Positions 17,504 to 26,029 of a stretch of DNA of 64,000 bases are shown piece after piece. The number at the start of each line of letters is the position of its first letter. Position 1 is the first letter of the stretch. A program made the translations under genes and the position numbers. The notes beneath the pieces are model-generated. The model saw only the letters and a program-made list of their open reading frames with translations. It was not told the origin of the DNA and did not search any database. Origin of the DNA: Alphaproteobacteria bacterium (GTDB lineage Bacteria; Pseudomonadota; Alphaproteobacteria; Reyranellales; Reyranellaceae); the NCBI GenBank assembly GCA_019635875.1, contig JAHBYP010000011.1, forward strand, positions 1 to 64,000. The letters run 5' to 3'.

Positions 17504-18325
17504 ATGGGCAGCGAGCCTTTCATCCGCCTCTCCTTCTTCCTCGGCGTGCTGGCATTGATGGCGCTGTGGGAGGTGCTGGCGCCGCGCCGGCGGCTGAGCC
17601 TGCCGCGCGCCGCGCGCTGGCCGGCCAATCTCGCCATCGTGCTGCTGAACACGGCGCTGCTGCGCCTCGTCCTGCCGGCCTCTGCGGTGGGCTTCGCCCT
17701 GCTCTGCGAGCAGCGCGGCTGGGGGCTGCTGGGCCTGTTCGAGGCGCCGTCCTGGGCGACGATCGCGCTGGGCGTGCTGGCGCTTGACCTGGTCGTCTAC
17801 CTGCAACACGTGCTGTTCCATGCCGTGCCGGCGCTGTGGCGCCTGCATCGCATGCATCACGCCGACCTCGACATCGACGTCACCACCGGCGCGCGCTTCC
17901 ATCCTGTCGAGATCCTGCTGTCGATGGCCATCAAGCTGGCGGCGATCGCCGCCTTCGGCGTGCCGGCCACCGCCGTGCTGATCTTCGAGATACTGCTCAA
18001 TGCCACGGCGATGTTCAATCACGGCAACATCCGCATGCCCGTCGCGCTCGATCGCGTCCTGCGCTGGATCGTGGTGACGCCGGACATGCATCGCGTCCAC
18101 CACTCGGTGCTGCCGCAGGAGACCAACAGCAATTTCGGCTTCAACATGCCATGGTGGGACCGGCTGTTCGGCACCTACCGCGCGCAGCCCGCCGCCGGTC
18201 ACGAGACGATGGCCATCGGCGTCGCGCATCTGAGCGCGCCACGCGAGCAGCGGCTGGACCGCATGCTGATACAGCCCTTCCACGAGGTCGTTGGCCCACC
18301 CTCCCCGGCAAGCGGCGATCGATGA
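17504..18325 (+). CDS. Sterol desaturase family protein, second type
   Basis: The protein has about 273 residues and several membrane segments. The histidine boxes are HVLFH, HRMHHAD, NHGN and HRVHHSV, with the family ending NFGFNMPWWDRLFGTYR. It is a putative di-iron membrane oxygenase. The ATG at 17504 is preferred because an in-frame ATG at 17480 lies inside the operator palindrome; neither has a strong ribosome-binding site. It overlaps the next gene by 4 bases (ATGA). The divergent ArsR-rhodanese regulator probably controls the pair. Confidence 0.85.
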   Translation: MGSEPFIRLSFFLGVLALMALWEVLAPRRRLSLPRAARWPANLAIVLLNTALLRLVLPASAVGFALLCEQRGWGLLGLFEAPSWATIALGVLALDLVVYLQHVLFHAVPALWRLHRMHHADLDIDVTTGARFHPVEILLSMAIKLAAIAAFGVPATAVLIFEILLNATAMFNHGNIRMPVALDRVLRWIVVTPDMHRVHHSVLPQETNSNFGFNMPWWDRLFGTYRAQPAAGHETMAIGVAHLSAPREQRLDRMLIQPFHEVVGPPSPASGDR

Positions 18326-18969
18326 GCGGCAGGACGATCTCCCGGCTGGCGCTGCTCCTCGCCATCGCGGTCGCCGCGGTGCTGGCGTTCCTTCATCGCG
18401 AGCAGCTGGAGCCGGCGCGGCTGCAGGCGCTGGTCGAATCGGCCGGCGTGTTCGGCCCTCTCCTGCACATCGCGGCGTTCGCAGTCGCGACGGTCCTGTT
18501 CGTACCGGGCGTGATCTTCGCCCTGAGCGGCGGCGCCCTGTTCGGTCCGGTCTGGGGCACGCTGTGGAACGTGCTGGGCGCGTCGATCGGCGCGGCGCTC
18601 TCCTTCCTCATCGCCCGCCATGTCGCCGCCGACCTGGTCGCGCGCAGGAGCGCCGGCATCACCCGGCGGCTGATCGACGGCGTCGAGGCCGAGGGCTGGC
18701 GCTTCGTCGCCGTCACCCGGCTGATCCCCTTCGTGCCGTTCAATGCCCTGAACTATGCGCTCGGCACGACCCGCATCGGCTTCACCCAGTACCTGCTGGC
18801 GACACTGGTCTGCATGGTTCCGGGATCGGCCGCCTATACCTGGCTGGGCCATGCCGGCAAGGAAGCCCTGGCCGGCGACGCGTCCGCTATCCGCTGGGCG
18901 CTGCTGGCGCTGGGCGCGCTGGCGCTGATGGCCTTCCTGCCGCGCTTCGTGCGACGGGTGCGCAGCTGA
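18322..18969 (+). CDS. TVP38/TMEM64 family membrane protein
   Basis: The protein has 215 residues. After an N-terminal membrane segment come the family hallmarks: FVPGVIFALSGGALFGPVWGTLWNVLGASIGAALSFLIAR, the charged loop GWRFVAVTRLIPFVPFNALNYALG and a C-terminal helix. These are DedA-related inner-membrane proteins. Homologues are linked to lipid scrambling or small-molecule transport, but the substrate here is unknown. Translation is coupled to the sterol-desaturase gene by the ATGA overlap, which hints at a shared role in membrane lipids. Confidence 0.9.
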   Translation: MSGRTISRLALLLAIAVAAVLAFLHREQLEPARLQALVESAGVFGPLLHIAAFAVATVLFVPGVIFALSGGALFGPVWGTLWNVLGASIGAALSFLIARHVAADLVARRSAGITRRLIDGVEAEGWRFVAVTRLIPFVPFNALNYALGTTRIGFTQYLLATLVCMVPGSAAYTWLGHAGKEALAGDASAIRWALLALGALALMAFLPRFVRRVRS

Positions 18970-19059
18970 TATCCGCCGACGGGCTGGCGCCGTACCGCGC
19001 GCCGTCCTAAAGGTACCTCGTCGCGAAGCCAAACAAGGGCGGCGGGAGGGAAACGGGCT

Positions 19060-20661
19060 ATGTCGGCGTATGACTACATCGTTGTCGGGGCGGGTTCGGC
19101 GGGCTGCGTGCTGGCCAACCGGCTGAGTGCGGATCCGACCAGGAAGGTGCTGCTGCTGGAGGCCGGCCGCAAGGACGACGGCTTCTGGATCCCGATCCCG
19201 GTGGGCTTCTCCAAGCTGCTCAATCACAAGGTCTACAACTGGAACTTCGCCACCGAGCCGGAGGAGAACACCAAGGGCCGCGTGATCCCGATTCCGCGCG
19301 GCAAGACCCTGGGCGGCTCGAGCTCGATCAACGGCATGCTCTACGTCCGCGGCCAGCCGCTCGACTACGATACCTGGTCGCAGCTCGGCAATCGCGGCTG
19401 GTCCTATGAGTCGGTGCTGCCCTACTTCAAGCGCTCCGAGCATTTCGAGCGCGGCGGCGATAGCAGCCGCGGCAAGGGCGGCGAGCTCAACGTCGCCGAC
19501 ATGTACGAGAAGCACGAAATCCTCGATGCCTTCATCGATGCCGGGGTCGCCGAGGGCTATCCGCGCACCGTCGACTACAACGACGGCAACCAGGAAGGCT
19601 TCGGCTACTACCAGGTGACGCAGAAGAACGGCCGGCGCTGGTCCACCGCGCGCGCCTTCCTCGACCCGGCGCGCGGCCGGCCCAACCTGCAGATCGAGAC
19701 CGACGCGCAGTGCAGCGGCCTGATCCTCGAGGGCAAGCGTTGCGTCGGCGTGCGCTATCGCCAGCACGGCCAGACCCGGGAGGCGCGCGCGTCGGGCGAG
19801 GTGGTGCTCTGCGCCGGCGCGGTGCAGTCGCCGCACATCCTCGAGATCTCCGGCATCGGCCAGCCCGAGCTGCTGAAGAAGCTCGGCATCGCCGTCAATC
19901 ACGAGCTGCCCGGCGTCGGCGAGAACTACCGCGACCACTACGCCACGCGCATGGCCTGGCGCGTCAAGCTGCCGATCACGCTCAACGAGCAGACGCGCGG
20001 CGTGCGCTTCCTCACCGAGCTGCTGAAATACTACATCCAGGGCCGCGGCATCCTCACGCTGACCGCCGGCATCGTGCACGGCTTCGTCAAGACGCGGCCC
20101 GAGCTGGCCGGTCCCGACATCCAGTACCATTTCGCGCACGCCAGCTATCCCAACGTCGCCGACCGCAGGCTCGAGAAGGAGCCGGGCATGACGGTGGCGG
20201 TGTGCCAGCTGCGACCGGAATCGAAGGGCTCGATCCACGCCCGGTCGAACGATCCCTTCGCCGCGCCGTCGATCCGGCCGAACTTCCTCGCCGAGGAGGT
20301 CGATCGGCAGTGCCTGGTCGACGGCATGAAGATCGCGCGCCGCGTGATCGACAACCACAAGATGGACAAGTACCGCGCCTTCGAGTTCCGGCCCGGCCCC
20401 GAGGTCAGGAGCGACGAGCAGTGGCTCGATTTCGCGCGCATCAACGGCCAGACCGTGTTCCACCCCATCGGCACGTGCAAGATGGGCAGTGATCCGCAGG
20501 CGGTGGTCGACGATCAGCTCAGGGTGCACGGCATCGCCGGCCTGCGGGTGGCCGACGCCTCGATCATGCCGACCCTGGTCAGCGGCAACACCAACGCCGC
20601 CTGCATCATGATCGGCGAGAAGGCCGCCGACATGATGCGGCAGGCGGCGAAGGCGGCGTGA
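19060..20661 (+). CDS. GMC family FAD-dependent oxidoreductase (choline-dehydrogenase-like)
   Basis: The protein has 533 residues. The FAD-binding motif YDYIVVGAGSAGCVLANRLS is at the N-terminus, followed by LLEAGR, the GMC signature GKTLGGSSSINGMLYVRG and the second signature GAVQSPHILEISGIG. The catalytic histidine region FHPIGTCKMG and the C-terminal LRVADASIMPTLVSGNTNAACIMIGEKAAD are intact. The family oxidises alcohols such as choline, glucose or long-chain alcohols; substrate is unassigned. There are no obvious partner genes, and it is probably monocistronic. Confidence 0.93.
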   Translation: MSAYDYIVVGAGSAGCVLANRLSADPTRKVLLLEAGRKDDGFWIPIPVGFSKLLNHKVYNWNFATEPEENTKGRVIPIPRGKTLGGSSSINGMLYVRGQPLDYDTWSQLGNRGWSYESVLPYFKRSEHFERGGDSSRGKGGELNVADMYEKHEILDAFIDAGVAEGYPRTVDYNDGNQEGFGYYQVTQKNGRRWSTARAFLDPARGRPNLQIETDAQCSGLILEGKRCVGVRYRQHGQTREARASGEVVLCAGAVQSPHILEISGIGQPELLKKLGIAVNHELPGVGENYRDHYATRMAWRVKLPITLNEQTRGVRFLTELLKYYIQGRGILTLTAGIVHGFVKTRPELAGPDIQYHFAHASYPNVADRRLEKEPGMTVAVCQLRPESKGSIHARSNDPFAAPSIRPNFLAEEVDRQCLVDGMKIARRVIDNHKMDKYRAFEFRPGPEVRSDEQWLDFARINGQTVFHPIGTCKMGSDPQAVVDDQLRVHGIAGLRVADASIMPTLVSGNTNAACIMIGEKAADMMRQAAKAA

Positions 20662-20664
20662 GGG

Positions 20665-20796
20665 TCAGTTCACCATCTCGATGATGACGACGCTCATCGC
20701 GCCCAGCAGCGACAGGACAAAGCCCAAGGTGCGCAGTCGACGATTGCGGCGCACGCGATCACGCTGATCGCGCTCCAGTCGGAGTTGGCTCGGCAT
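20665..20796 (-). CDS. Possible small membrane protein (43 residues)
   Basis: The reading from the ATG at 20796 gives an Arg-rich N-terminus (RLERDQRDRVRRNRRLR) followed by one hydrophobic helix (TLGFVLSLLGAMSVVIIEMV) and a stop. The positive-then-hydrophobic layout is that of a single-pass small membrane protein. No clear ribosome-binding site is seen, and it ends 3 bases after the convergent GMC gene. It could equally be a chance frame. Confidence 0.35.
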   Translation of the reverse strand: MPSQLRLERDQRDRVRRNRRLRTLGFVLSLLGAMSVVIIEMVN

Positions 20797-20985
20797 GACG
20801 CGTCGCAGTATGAAGCAGAGGCGAGGCAGCAGCCAACCGATCAGCCGTCACTTCGCGCGGACACCGCTGTTCACTGGTTGCGTCGAGATTGCGCTGTGCT
20901 CCGATGGCGACGACTGCGCGATGCAATGAGTTCAACGTCCTCGTCAGCGTCCAGTCGGCGCGTCAAGTCGGACATCCGTTGTCGC

Positions 20986-21486
20986 CTAAGCCTCCCTGAT
21001 CCATATGCGCACGCTGGGCACAAACGCCTCAACCGGCGACAAATGCGGCATGCAGACATCGACGAAGCCTGCCAGGTCTGTCTCCTGCGTGTAAAACGGA
21101 TCGGGACCAGGACTGGCCGCCGAGAAGACGACCATAACCCTCGAAACCCTGCGGCTGCTGAACGCTGCGGCCACGACGTCGCGGATAGCCGCAAGGTTGC
21201 GTCGCAGGATTCCATCTCGCACGGATCCCTGGAATACGAAGCCATCGGGCTTGATCAGCTCTTCCGCCGTACTTTCTCGCGGCGAGGCGGTCAGGGCGAA
21301 GGCAATGGCATCATCTTCGATCGGCAGACCGATCATCTCATGGATCGAACCCTGCACGATGTTGCCGTCGAAGGTGACGCAGATGCCACGATCGGCCGCC
21401 ACCTTCAGAACATCGAACAGCATCGCGTTGTCCGCTTCAGCGAACGGACTCTTCAACTTCAGGATACCGCCGGCAAGGTCGCTCAT
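20986..21486 (-). CDS. Hypothetical protein (166 residues)
   Basis: From the ATG at 21486 the product begins MSDLAGGILKLKSPFAEADN and continues with a balanced composition: acidic and hydrophobic segments, an AADRGICVTFDGNIVQGS stretch and a FTxxAxPRExxAEE region. This looks like a folded cytoplasmic protein and not a shadow frame. A longer in-frame reading upstream is Arg- and Ser-rich, conflicts with the divergent CoA-transferase gene, and was rejected. Family and function are not recognised. Confidence 0.6.
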   Translation of the reverse strand: MSDLAGGILKLKSPFAEADNAMLFDVLKVAADRGICVTFDGNIVQGSIHEMIGLPIEDDAIAFALTASPRESTAEELIKPDGFVFQGSVRDGILRRNLAAIRDVVAAAFSSRRVSRVMVVFSAASPGPDPFYTQETDLAGFVDVCMPHLSPVEAFVPSVRIWIREA

Positions 21487-21603
21487 GGCCGCCTTGCTTA
21501 CTCCGGAATTTCGCACCTCGCTACCGTGCCTCATGCTGCAGCGCAGGGATGCGGCCGGCCGGCTTGCCTCCGGTCGCGCGCTGGTCAATGGTCTGCCCAA
21601 CGA

Positions 21604-21626
21604 AGCGCCGGCGGGACGCCGGCGCT
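21604..21626 (+). other. Perfect GC-rich hairpin before the CoA-transferase gene
   Basis: AGCGCCGGCG and CGCCGGCGCT form a 10-base-pair perfect stem with a GGA loop, 5-6 bases before the GAGAGG ribosome-binding site of the next gene. There is no U-run, so it is not a standard terminator. It could protect the 5' end of the mRNA or modulate initiation. Confidence 0.6.
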
Positions 21627-21646
21627 CGCAAAGAGAGGAAACGCGA

Positions 21647-22855
21647 ATGGCCGGGCCGCTGGCGGGTGTGAAGATTCTGGACTGCACGTCGGTGGTGCTC
21701 GGGCCGTGGGCGGCGCAGCAGCTGGGCGACCTCGGCGCCGACGTGATCAAGATCGAATCGCCGGAGGGCGACACCACGCGCCAGCTCGGGCCCAAACGCA
21801 ACCCCGACATGGCGGCCTTCTATCTCGGCTGCAACCGCAACAAGCGCAGCATCATCCTCGACCTGAAGAAGCCGGACGGGCGGCAGGCGCTGTTCGACCT
21901 GGCGAAGGACGCCGACGTGCTGATGCACAACTACCGGCCCGAGCCGGCGGCGCGGCTGGGCGTGCCCTACGAGGTGTTCGAGAAGATCAACCCGCGCCTG
22001 ATCTATCTCGCGACCTACGGCTATCGCGCCGCCGGACCGATGGGCGCCAAGGCGGCCTACGACGACATCATCCAGGCCGGCTCGGGTCTCGCCATGCTGC
22101 AGACCGTGGTCGCCGGCGCGCCGCGCTTCCTGCCGACCATCGTCGCCGACAAGACCAGCTCCAACGGCGTGGTCTCCGCCGTGCTCGCCGCGCTGTACGA
22201 GCGCGAGAGATCGGGCAAGGGCCAGTCGATCGAGGTCCCGATGTTCGAGACCCTGGTCTCGTTCGTCATGGTCGAGCATCTCTACGGCGAGACCTTCATG
22301 CCGGCGGTCGAGGGCGCGGGCTATCGCCGCCTGCTCAACAAGGAGCGCCGCCCCTACCCCAGCAAGGACGGCTTCTTCGCGCTGCTGCCCTACACCGACC
22401 AGCACTGGCGCGAGTTCTGCCAGCTGATCGGCCGCGACGACATCATGGCCGATGCACGCTTCAAGTCGCTGGCGACGCGGCTGACCAACATCGAGGTGGT
22501 TTACGCCACCCTGGCCGAGATCTGCGCCACGCGCACCAACGCCGAATGGGTCGAGCTCTTGAAGACCAGCAACGTGCCGCACGGCCCGGTCAACACGCTG
22601 GAGGATCTGCTGAAGGACGAGCAGCTCAACGCCACCGGCTTCTGGCAGGAGCTCGACCATCCCAGCGAGGGCAGGATCCGCGTGCCCGGCATCCCGCCCA
22701 GGTTCAGCCGCACGCCGGCCGAGATCCGCCGCCTGCAGCCGCGCCTGGGCGAGCACAGCGTCGAGGTGCTGCGCGAGGCCGGCTTCGCCGAGGAGCGCAT
22801 CCAGTCGATGCTCGCCTCGGGCGCGACGCGGGACGGCAATAAGCCGAAGAAGTAG
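21647..22855 (+). CDS. CaiB/BaiF family (class III) CoA transferase
   Basis: The protein has 402 residues. It starts LAGVKILDCTSVVLGPWAAQQLGDLGADVIKIESPEGD, a hallmark of class III CoA transferases. The catalytic aspartate is expected in AAYDDIIQAGSGLA, and QSIEVPMFETLVSFVMVEHL follows. These enzymes move CoA between carboxylic acids such as formate, carnitine or succinate. The ATG at 21647 has GAGAGG 9 bases upstream; a longer frame upstream is spurious. Nothing nearby names the substrate. The 3' flank is a family B palindrome. Confidence 0.92.
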   Translation: MAGPLAGVKILDCTSVVLGPWAAQQLGDLGADVIKIESPEGDTTRQLGPKRNPDMAAFYLGCNRNKRSIILDLKKPDGRQALFDLAKDADVLMHNYRPEPAARLGVPYEVFEKINPRLIYLATYGYRAAGPMGAKAAYDDIIQAGSGLAMLQTVVAGAPRFLPTIVADKTSSNGVVSAVLAALYERERSGKGQSIEVPMFETLVSFVMVEHLYGETFMPAVEGAGYRRLLNKERRPYPSKDGFFALLPYTDQHWREFCQLIGRDDIMADARFKSLATRLTNIEVVYATLAEICATRTNAEWVELLKTSNVPHGPVNTLEDLLKDEQLNATGFWQELDHPSEGRIRVPGIPPRFSRTPAEIRRLQPRLGEHSVEVLREAGFAEERIQSMLASGATRDGNKPKK

Positions 22856-22860
22856 GAATA

Positions 22861-22990
22861 CCTTCCCCCGGAGGGGGAAGGTGGCAGCGCGCAAGCGCTG
22901 ACGGATGGGGGATGTCGAAGACGAACCCAGGAGTCCGTCTTCGACAACCCCCATCCGCCCTTCGGGCACCTTCCCTCTCCGGGGGAAGGT
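22861..22990. repeat. Dispersed palindrome, family B, copy 1
   Basis: The outer arms CCTTCCCCCGGAGGGGGAAGG and its near complement at the right end are each self-complementary. An inner inverted pair (GTCGAAGACGAA...GTCTTCGACA) is nested between them. It fills the gap between two convergent genes and could act as a bidirectional terminator. Confidence 0.85.
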
Positions 22991-23007
22991 AGGGTGGAAG
23001 CGGACTC

Positions 23008-23667
23008 TTACTTTGGCTGCGCCACCGTGCGCAGGTATGGCTTCAGCTTCTTGAAGCCCTGCGGATACTTCGCGGTGGCTTCCTCGTCGGTGACGGCCGG
23101 CACGATGATCACGTCCTCGCCGTTCTTCCAGTTCACCGGCGTCGCCACGCGGTGCTTCGCCGTGAGCTGCATCGAGTCGATCACGCGCAGGATCTCGTCG
23201 AAGTTGCGCCCGGTGGTCATCGGGTAGGAGATCATCAGCCGGATGTTCTTGTCCGGGCCGATGACGAAGACCGTGCGCACCGTGGCGTTGTCGGCCGCCG
23301 TGCGGCCCTCGGACGAGCCGGACGTCTCGTAGGGCAGCATGTTGTAGGCCTTGGCGACCTTCAGGTCGGTGTCGCCGATCATCGGGTAGTTCGGCGCCGT
23401 GCCCTGGGTCTCCTCGATGTCCTTGGCCCACTTGGCGTGGTTGGTGACGGGATCGACCGAGAGGCCGATGATCTTGACGTTGCGCTTGTCGAACTCCGGC
23501 TTCAGGCGCGCCATGTAGCCGAGCTCGGTGGTGCATACCGGCGTGAAATCCTTGGGATGCGAGAACAGCACCGCCCACGAATCGCCGATCCAGTCGTGGA
23601 AGCTGATCTTGCCCTCGGTGGTCTCGGCGGTGAAGTCCGGCGCCTTCTGGCCGATCTGCAGTGACAT
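23008..23667 (-). CDS. Peroxiredoxin, 1-Cys (Prx6) type
   Basis: The protein has 219 residues, a normal Prx6 length. The peroxidatic cysteine is Cys45 in the PKDFTPVCTTE motif. No resolving cysteine is present, and the C-terminal extension GRNFDEILRVIDSMQLT...ATPVNWKNGEDVI is the Prx6 arm. It reduces hydrogen peroxide and organic or lipid hydroperoxides in the cytoplasm with an external thiol. It is convergent with the CoA-transferase gene. Confidence 0.95.
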   Translation of the reverse strand: MSLQIGQKAPDFTAETTEGKISFHDWIGDSWAVLFSHPKDFTPVCTTELGYMARLKPEFDKRNVKIIGLSVDPVTNHAKWAKDIEETQGTAPNYPMIGDTDLKVAKAYNMLPYETSGSSEGRTAADNATVRTVFVIGPDKNIRLMISYPMTTGRNFDEILRVIDSMQLTAKHRVATPVNWKNGEDVIIVPAVTDEEATAKYPQGFKKLKPYLRTVAQPK

Positions 23668-23780
23668 GACCCCCTCCTTGGTTCAGTGGTGTCGACGCGC
23701 GGATCATAGACCGCGCGGGCTGGATTTCCATGACGAAGAGACCCTAGGATCGCCTTAGAAAATCTTAAGGGGAGCGGAAA

Positions 23781-24725
23781 ATGTGGCAGCCCAGCGAGCG
23801 TTATCCTGATCCGGCGGTACGCATCCTCGATCCGGCGTTCACCAAGTACCGCCTGCCGCTGGCCTCGGTCGAACGCCTCTACACGGGATGCCGCTGGTCC
23901 GAAGGCCCGGTGTGGCTCGGCGACATGCGCTGCCTGCTGTGGAGCGACATCCCCAACAACCGCATCCTGCGCTGGGACGAGGAGACCGGCCAGGTCAGCC
24001 ACTTCCGCAAGCCCTCCAACAACGCCAACGGCAATACGCGCGACCGCCAGGGCCGGCTGGTCACCTGCGAGCACGATGCGCGGCGCGTCACCCGCACCGA
24101 GATCGACGGCGCCATCACCGTGCTGGCCGACAGCTACAACGGCAAGAAGCTGAACTCGCCCAACGACGTGGTGGTGAAGTCCGACGGCTCGGTCTGGTTC
24201 AGCGATCCGGTGTTCGGCATCCTGGGCTACTACGAGGGCCACAAGGACGAGTCCGAGAACAAGCCGGCCGTCTATCGCCTCGACGGCAAGACCGGCAAGC
24301 TCGCGGTGATGGCCGACGACATCCCCGGCCCCAATGGTCTCGCCTTCTCGCCCGACGAGAAGACGCTCTATGTCGTGGCCTCGCGCGCCGAGCCCAACCG
24401 CCAGATCCTCGCCTACGACGTGACCGGCGGCGGCACCAGGCTGGGCAAGGGCAAGGTGCTGATCGACGCCGGCGCCGGCGGCTCGCCCGACGGCTTCCGT
24501 GTCGATGTCGACGGCAATCTCTGGTGCGGCTGGGGCATGGGCAGCGCCGAGCTCGACGGCGTGCGCGTCTTCAGCCCGGCCGGCCAGCCGATCGGCCATA
24601 TCGACCTGCCCGAGCGCTGCGCCAACCTGTGCTTCGGCGGCCGCTACCGCAACCGCCTGTTCATGGCGGCGAGCCACAGCCTCTACTCGCTCTACGTCAA
24701 CACGCAGGGTGTGGCCGGCGGCTGA
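23781..24725 (+). CDS. SMP-30/gluconolactonase family protein
   Basis: The protein has 314 residues and a six-bladed propeller pattern. Metal-binding landmarks include Glu in YTGCRWSEGPVW, the NGNTRDRQGRLVTCEHDARRV blade, KLNSPNDVVVKSDGSVWFSDP, and Asp in GSPDGFRVDVDGNLWCGWG. The family hydrolyses sugar lactones and other lactones using one divalent cation. It is followed 12 bases later by the acyl-CoA-dehydrogenase-like gene, so the two may act in one catabolic route. Confidence 0.9.
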   Translation: MWQPSERYPDPAVRILDPAFTKYRLPLASVERLYTGCRWSEGPVWLGDMRCLLWSDIPNNRILRWDEETGQVSHFRKPSNNANGNTRDRQGRLVTCEHDARRVTRTEIDGAITVLADSYNGKKLNSPNDVVVKSDGSVWFSDPVFGILGYYEGHKDESENKPAVYRLDGKTGKLAVMADDIPGPNGLAFSPDEKTLYVVASRAEPNRQILAYDVTGGGTRLGKGKVLIDAGAGGSPDGFRVDVDGNLWCGWGMGSAELDGVRVFSPAGQPIGHIDLPERCANLCFGGRYRNRLFMAASHSLYSLYVNTQGVAGG

Positions 24726-24737
24726 GGAGAAGACCTC

Positions 24738-25913
24738 ATGGACGATCTGCCACCTCGGGATATCGACCCGCTCAGGGGGGCGCGCGCCCTGGCGCGGCAG
24801 CTCGAGGCGGCGGCCGACGAGATCGAGCGCACGCAGCGCATCCCCGAGCCGCTTCTCTCGGCGATCCACGACGCGCGCCTGCCGCGCATGCTGCTGCCGC
24901 GCATGTGCGGCGGCGACGAGGTCGATCCCTGGACCTACCTCCACACCATCGAGGAGATCTCCAGGCATGACGGCTCGGTGGGCTGGAACCTCTTCGTCGC
25001 CAACAGCTCCGCGCTGATCGCGCCGTTCCTCGCAGCCGACGTCGCGCGCACCATCTTCAGCGACCCGCGCACCGTCGTCTCGTGGGGCCCGCCCAATGCC
25101 TGCCGCGCCCGGGCGGTCGAGGGCGGCTACATCGTCAAGGGCCGCTGGGACTTCTCCTCGGGCTGCCGTCAGGCCAACTGGATGGGCGCGCACTGCCAGG
25201 TGGTCGAGCCCGACGGCTCGCTGCGCCTCAATCGCTGGGGCCGGCCCACCATCCGCACCCTGCTCTTCCCCGTGGCGCAGGCCACGCTGATCCACACCTG
25301 GGACGTGATCGGCCTGCGCGGCACGGCGTCCGACTCCTACACCGTCGACGACGTCTTCGTGCCCGAGGCCTTCAGCACCACGCGCGAGGACCCGTCGCTG
25401 CGCCTGGTGCGCGGCCCGCTCTACGCCTTCACCATGCAGGGGCTCTATGCCGTCGGCGTCGCCGGCGTCGCCATGGGCCTGGCGCGCGCCATGCATGAGG
25501 CGTTCGTGTCCCTGGCCAAGGAGAAGGCGCCGCGCTTTGTCGGCCGCCTCGCCGACAACAACGTGATCCAGGACAGGGTGGCGCGCACCCAGGCCGAGCT
25601 CGACGCCGCGCGCGCCTATCTCGTCGAGACGACGCGCGACATCTACGCCCGCGCCGACGACATCGAGCCGATCGACACGGCTGACCGCGCCCGCGTGCGG
25701 CTCGCCTGCGCCCATGCCATCGCCGCGTCGGAGTCGGTGGCGGACTGGTGCTACAAGGCCGCCGGCACCACCTCGATCTTCCTCGGCAGCGCCTTCGAGC
25801 GCCGCTACCGCGACCTGCACACCGTCTCGCAACAGATCCAGTCTCGCGCCCAGCACTTCGAGGCGGTGGGGCAGATCCTGCTCGATGTCGAGCAGCAGGG
25901 GATCTTCTACTGA
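24738..25913 (+). CDS. Acyl-CoA-dehydrogenase-fold flavoprotein (group D monooxygenase-like)
   Basis: The protein has 391 residues. It shows the acyl-CoA dehydrogenase fold: N-terminal helices (ARQLEAAADEIERTQRIPEPLLSAI), the beta domain KGRWDFSSGCRQANWMGA with GTASDSYTVDDVFVPE, and a C-terminal helical bundle. The FSSG element and the C-terminal pattern QSRAQHFEAVGQILLD resemble two-component flavin monooxygenases such as HsaA more than true dehydrogenases. The role is therefore probably flavin-dependent hydroxylation, with an external reductase. It is likely in an operon with the SMP-30 gene. Confidence 0.85.
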   Translation: MDDLPPRDIDPLRGARALARQLEAAADEIERTQRIPEPLLSAIHDARLPRMLLPRMCGGDEVDPWTYLHTIEEISRHDGSVGWNLFVANSSALIAPFLAADVARTIFSDPRTVVSWGPPNACRARAVEGGYIVKGRWDFSSGCRQANWMGAHCQVVEPDGSLRLNRWGRPTIRTLLFPVAQATLIHTWDVIGLRGTASDSYTVDDVFVPEAFSTTREDPSLRLVRGPLYAFTMQGLYAVGVAGVAMGLARAMHEAFVSLAKEKAPRFVGRLADNNVIQDRVARTQAELDAARAYLVETTRDIYARADDIEPIDTADRARVRLACAHAIAASESVADWCYKAAGTTSIFLGSAFERRYRDLHTVSQQIQSRAQHFEAVGQILLDVEQQGIFY

Positions 25914-25920
25914 GTCCTCT

Positions 25921-26021
25921 GTCGTCCTGAGCGAAGCGAAGGACCTGGCGGTATCGCGGCCATACGCCCGCAATGTATCCCCTCGCACCACCGCTGGATC
26001 CTTCGCTTCGCTCAGGATGAC
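25921..26021. repeat. Dispersed palindrome, family A, copy 2
   Basis: GTCGTCCTGAGCGAAGCGAA-GGACC at the left is complemented by GGATCCTTCGCTTCGC-TCAGGATGAC at the right, with about 50 bases between. It lies between convergent genes. Confidence 0.85.
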
Positions 26022-26029
26022 GGGGAGAG

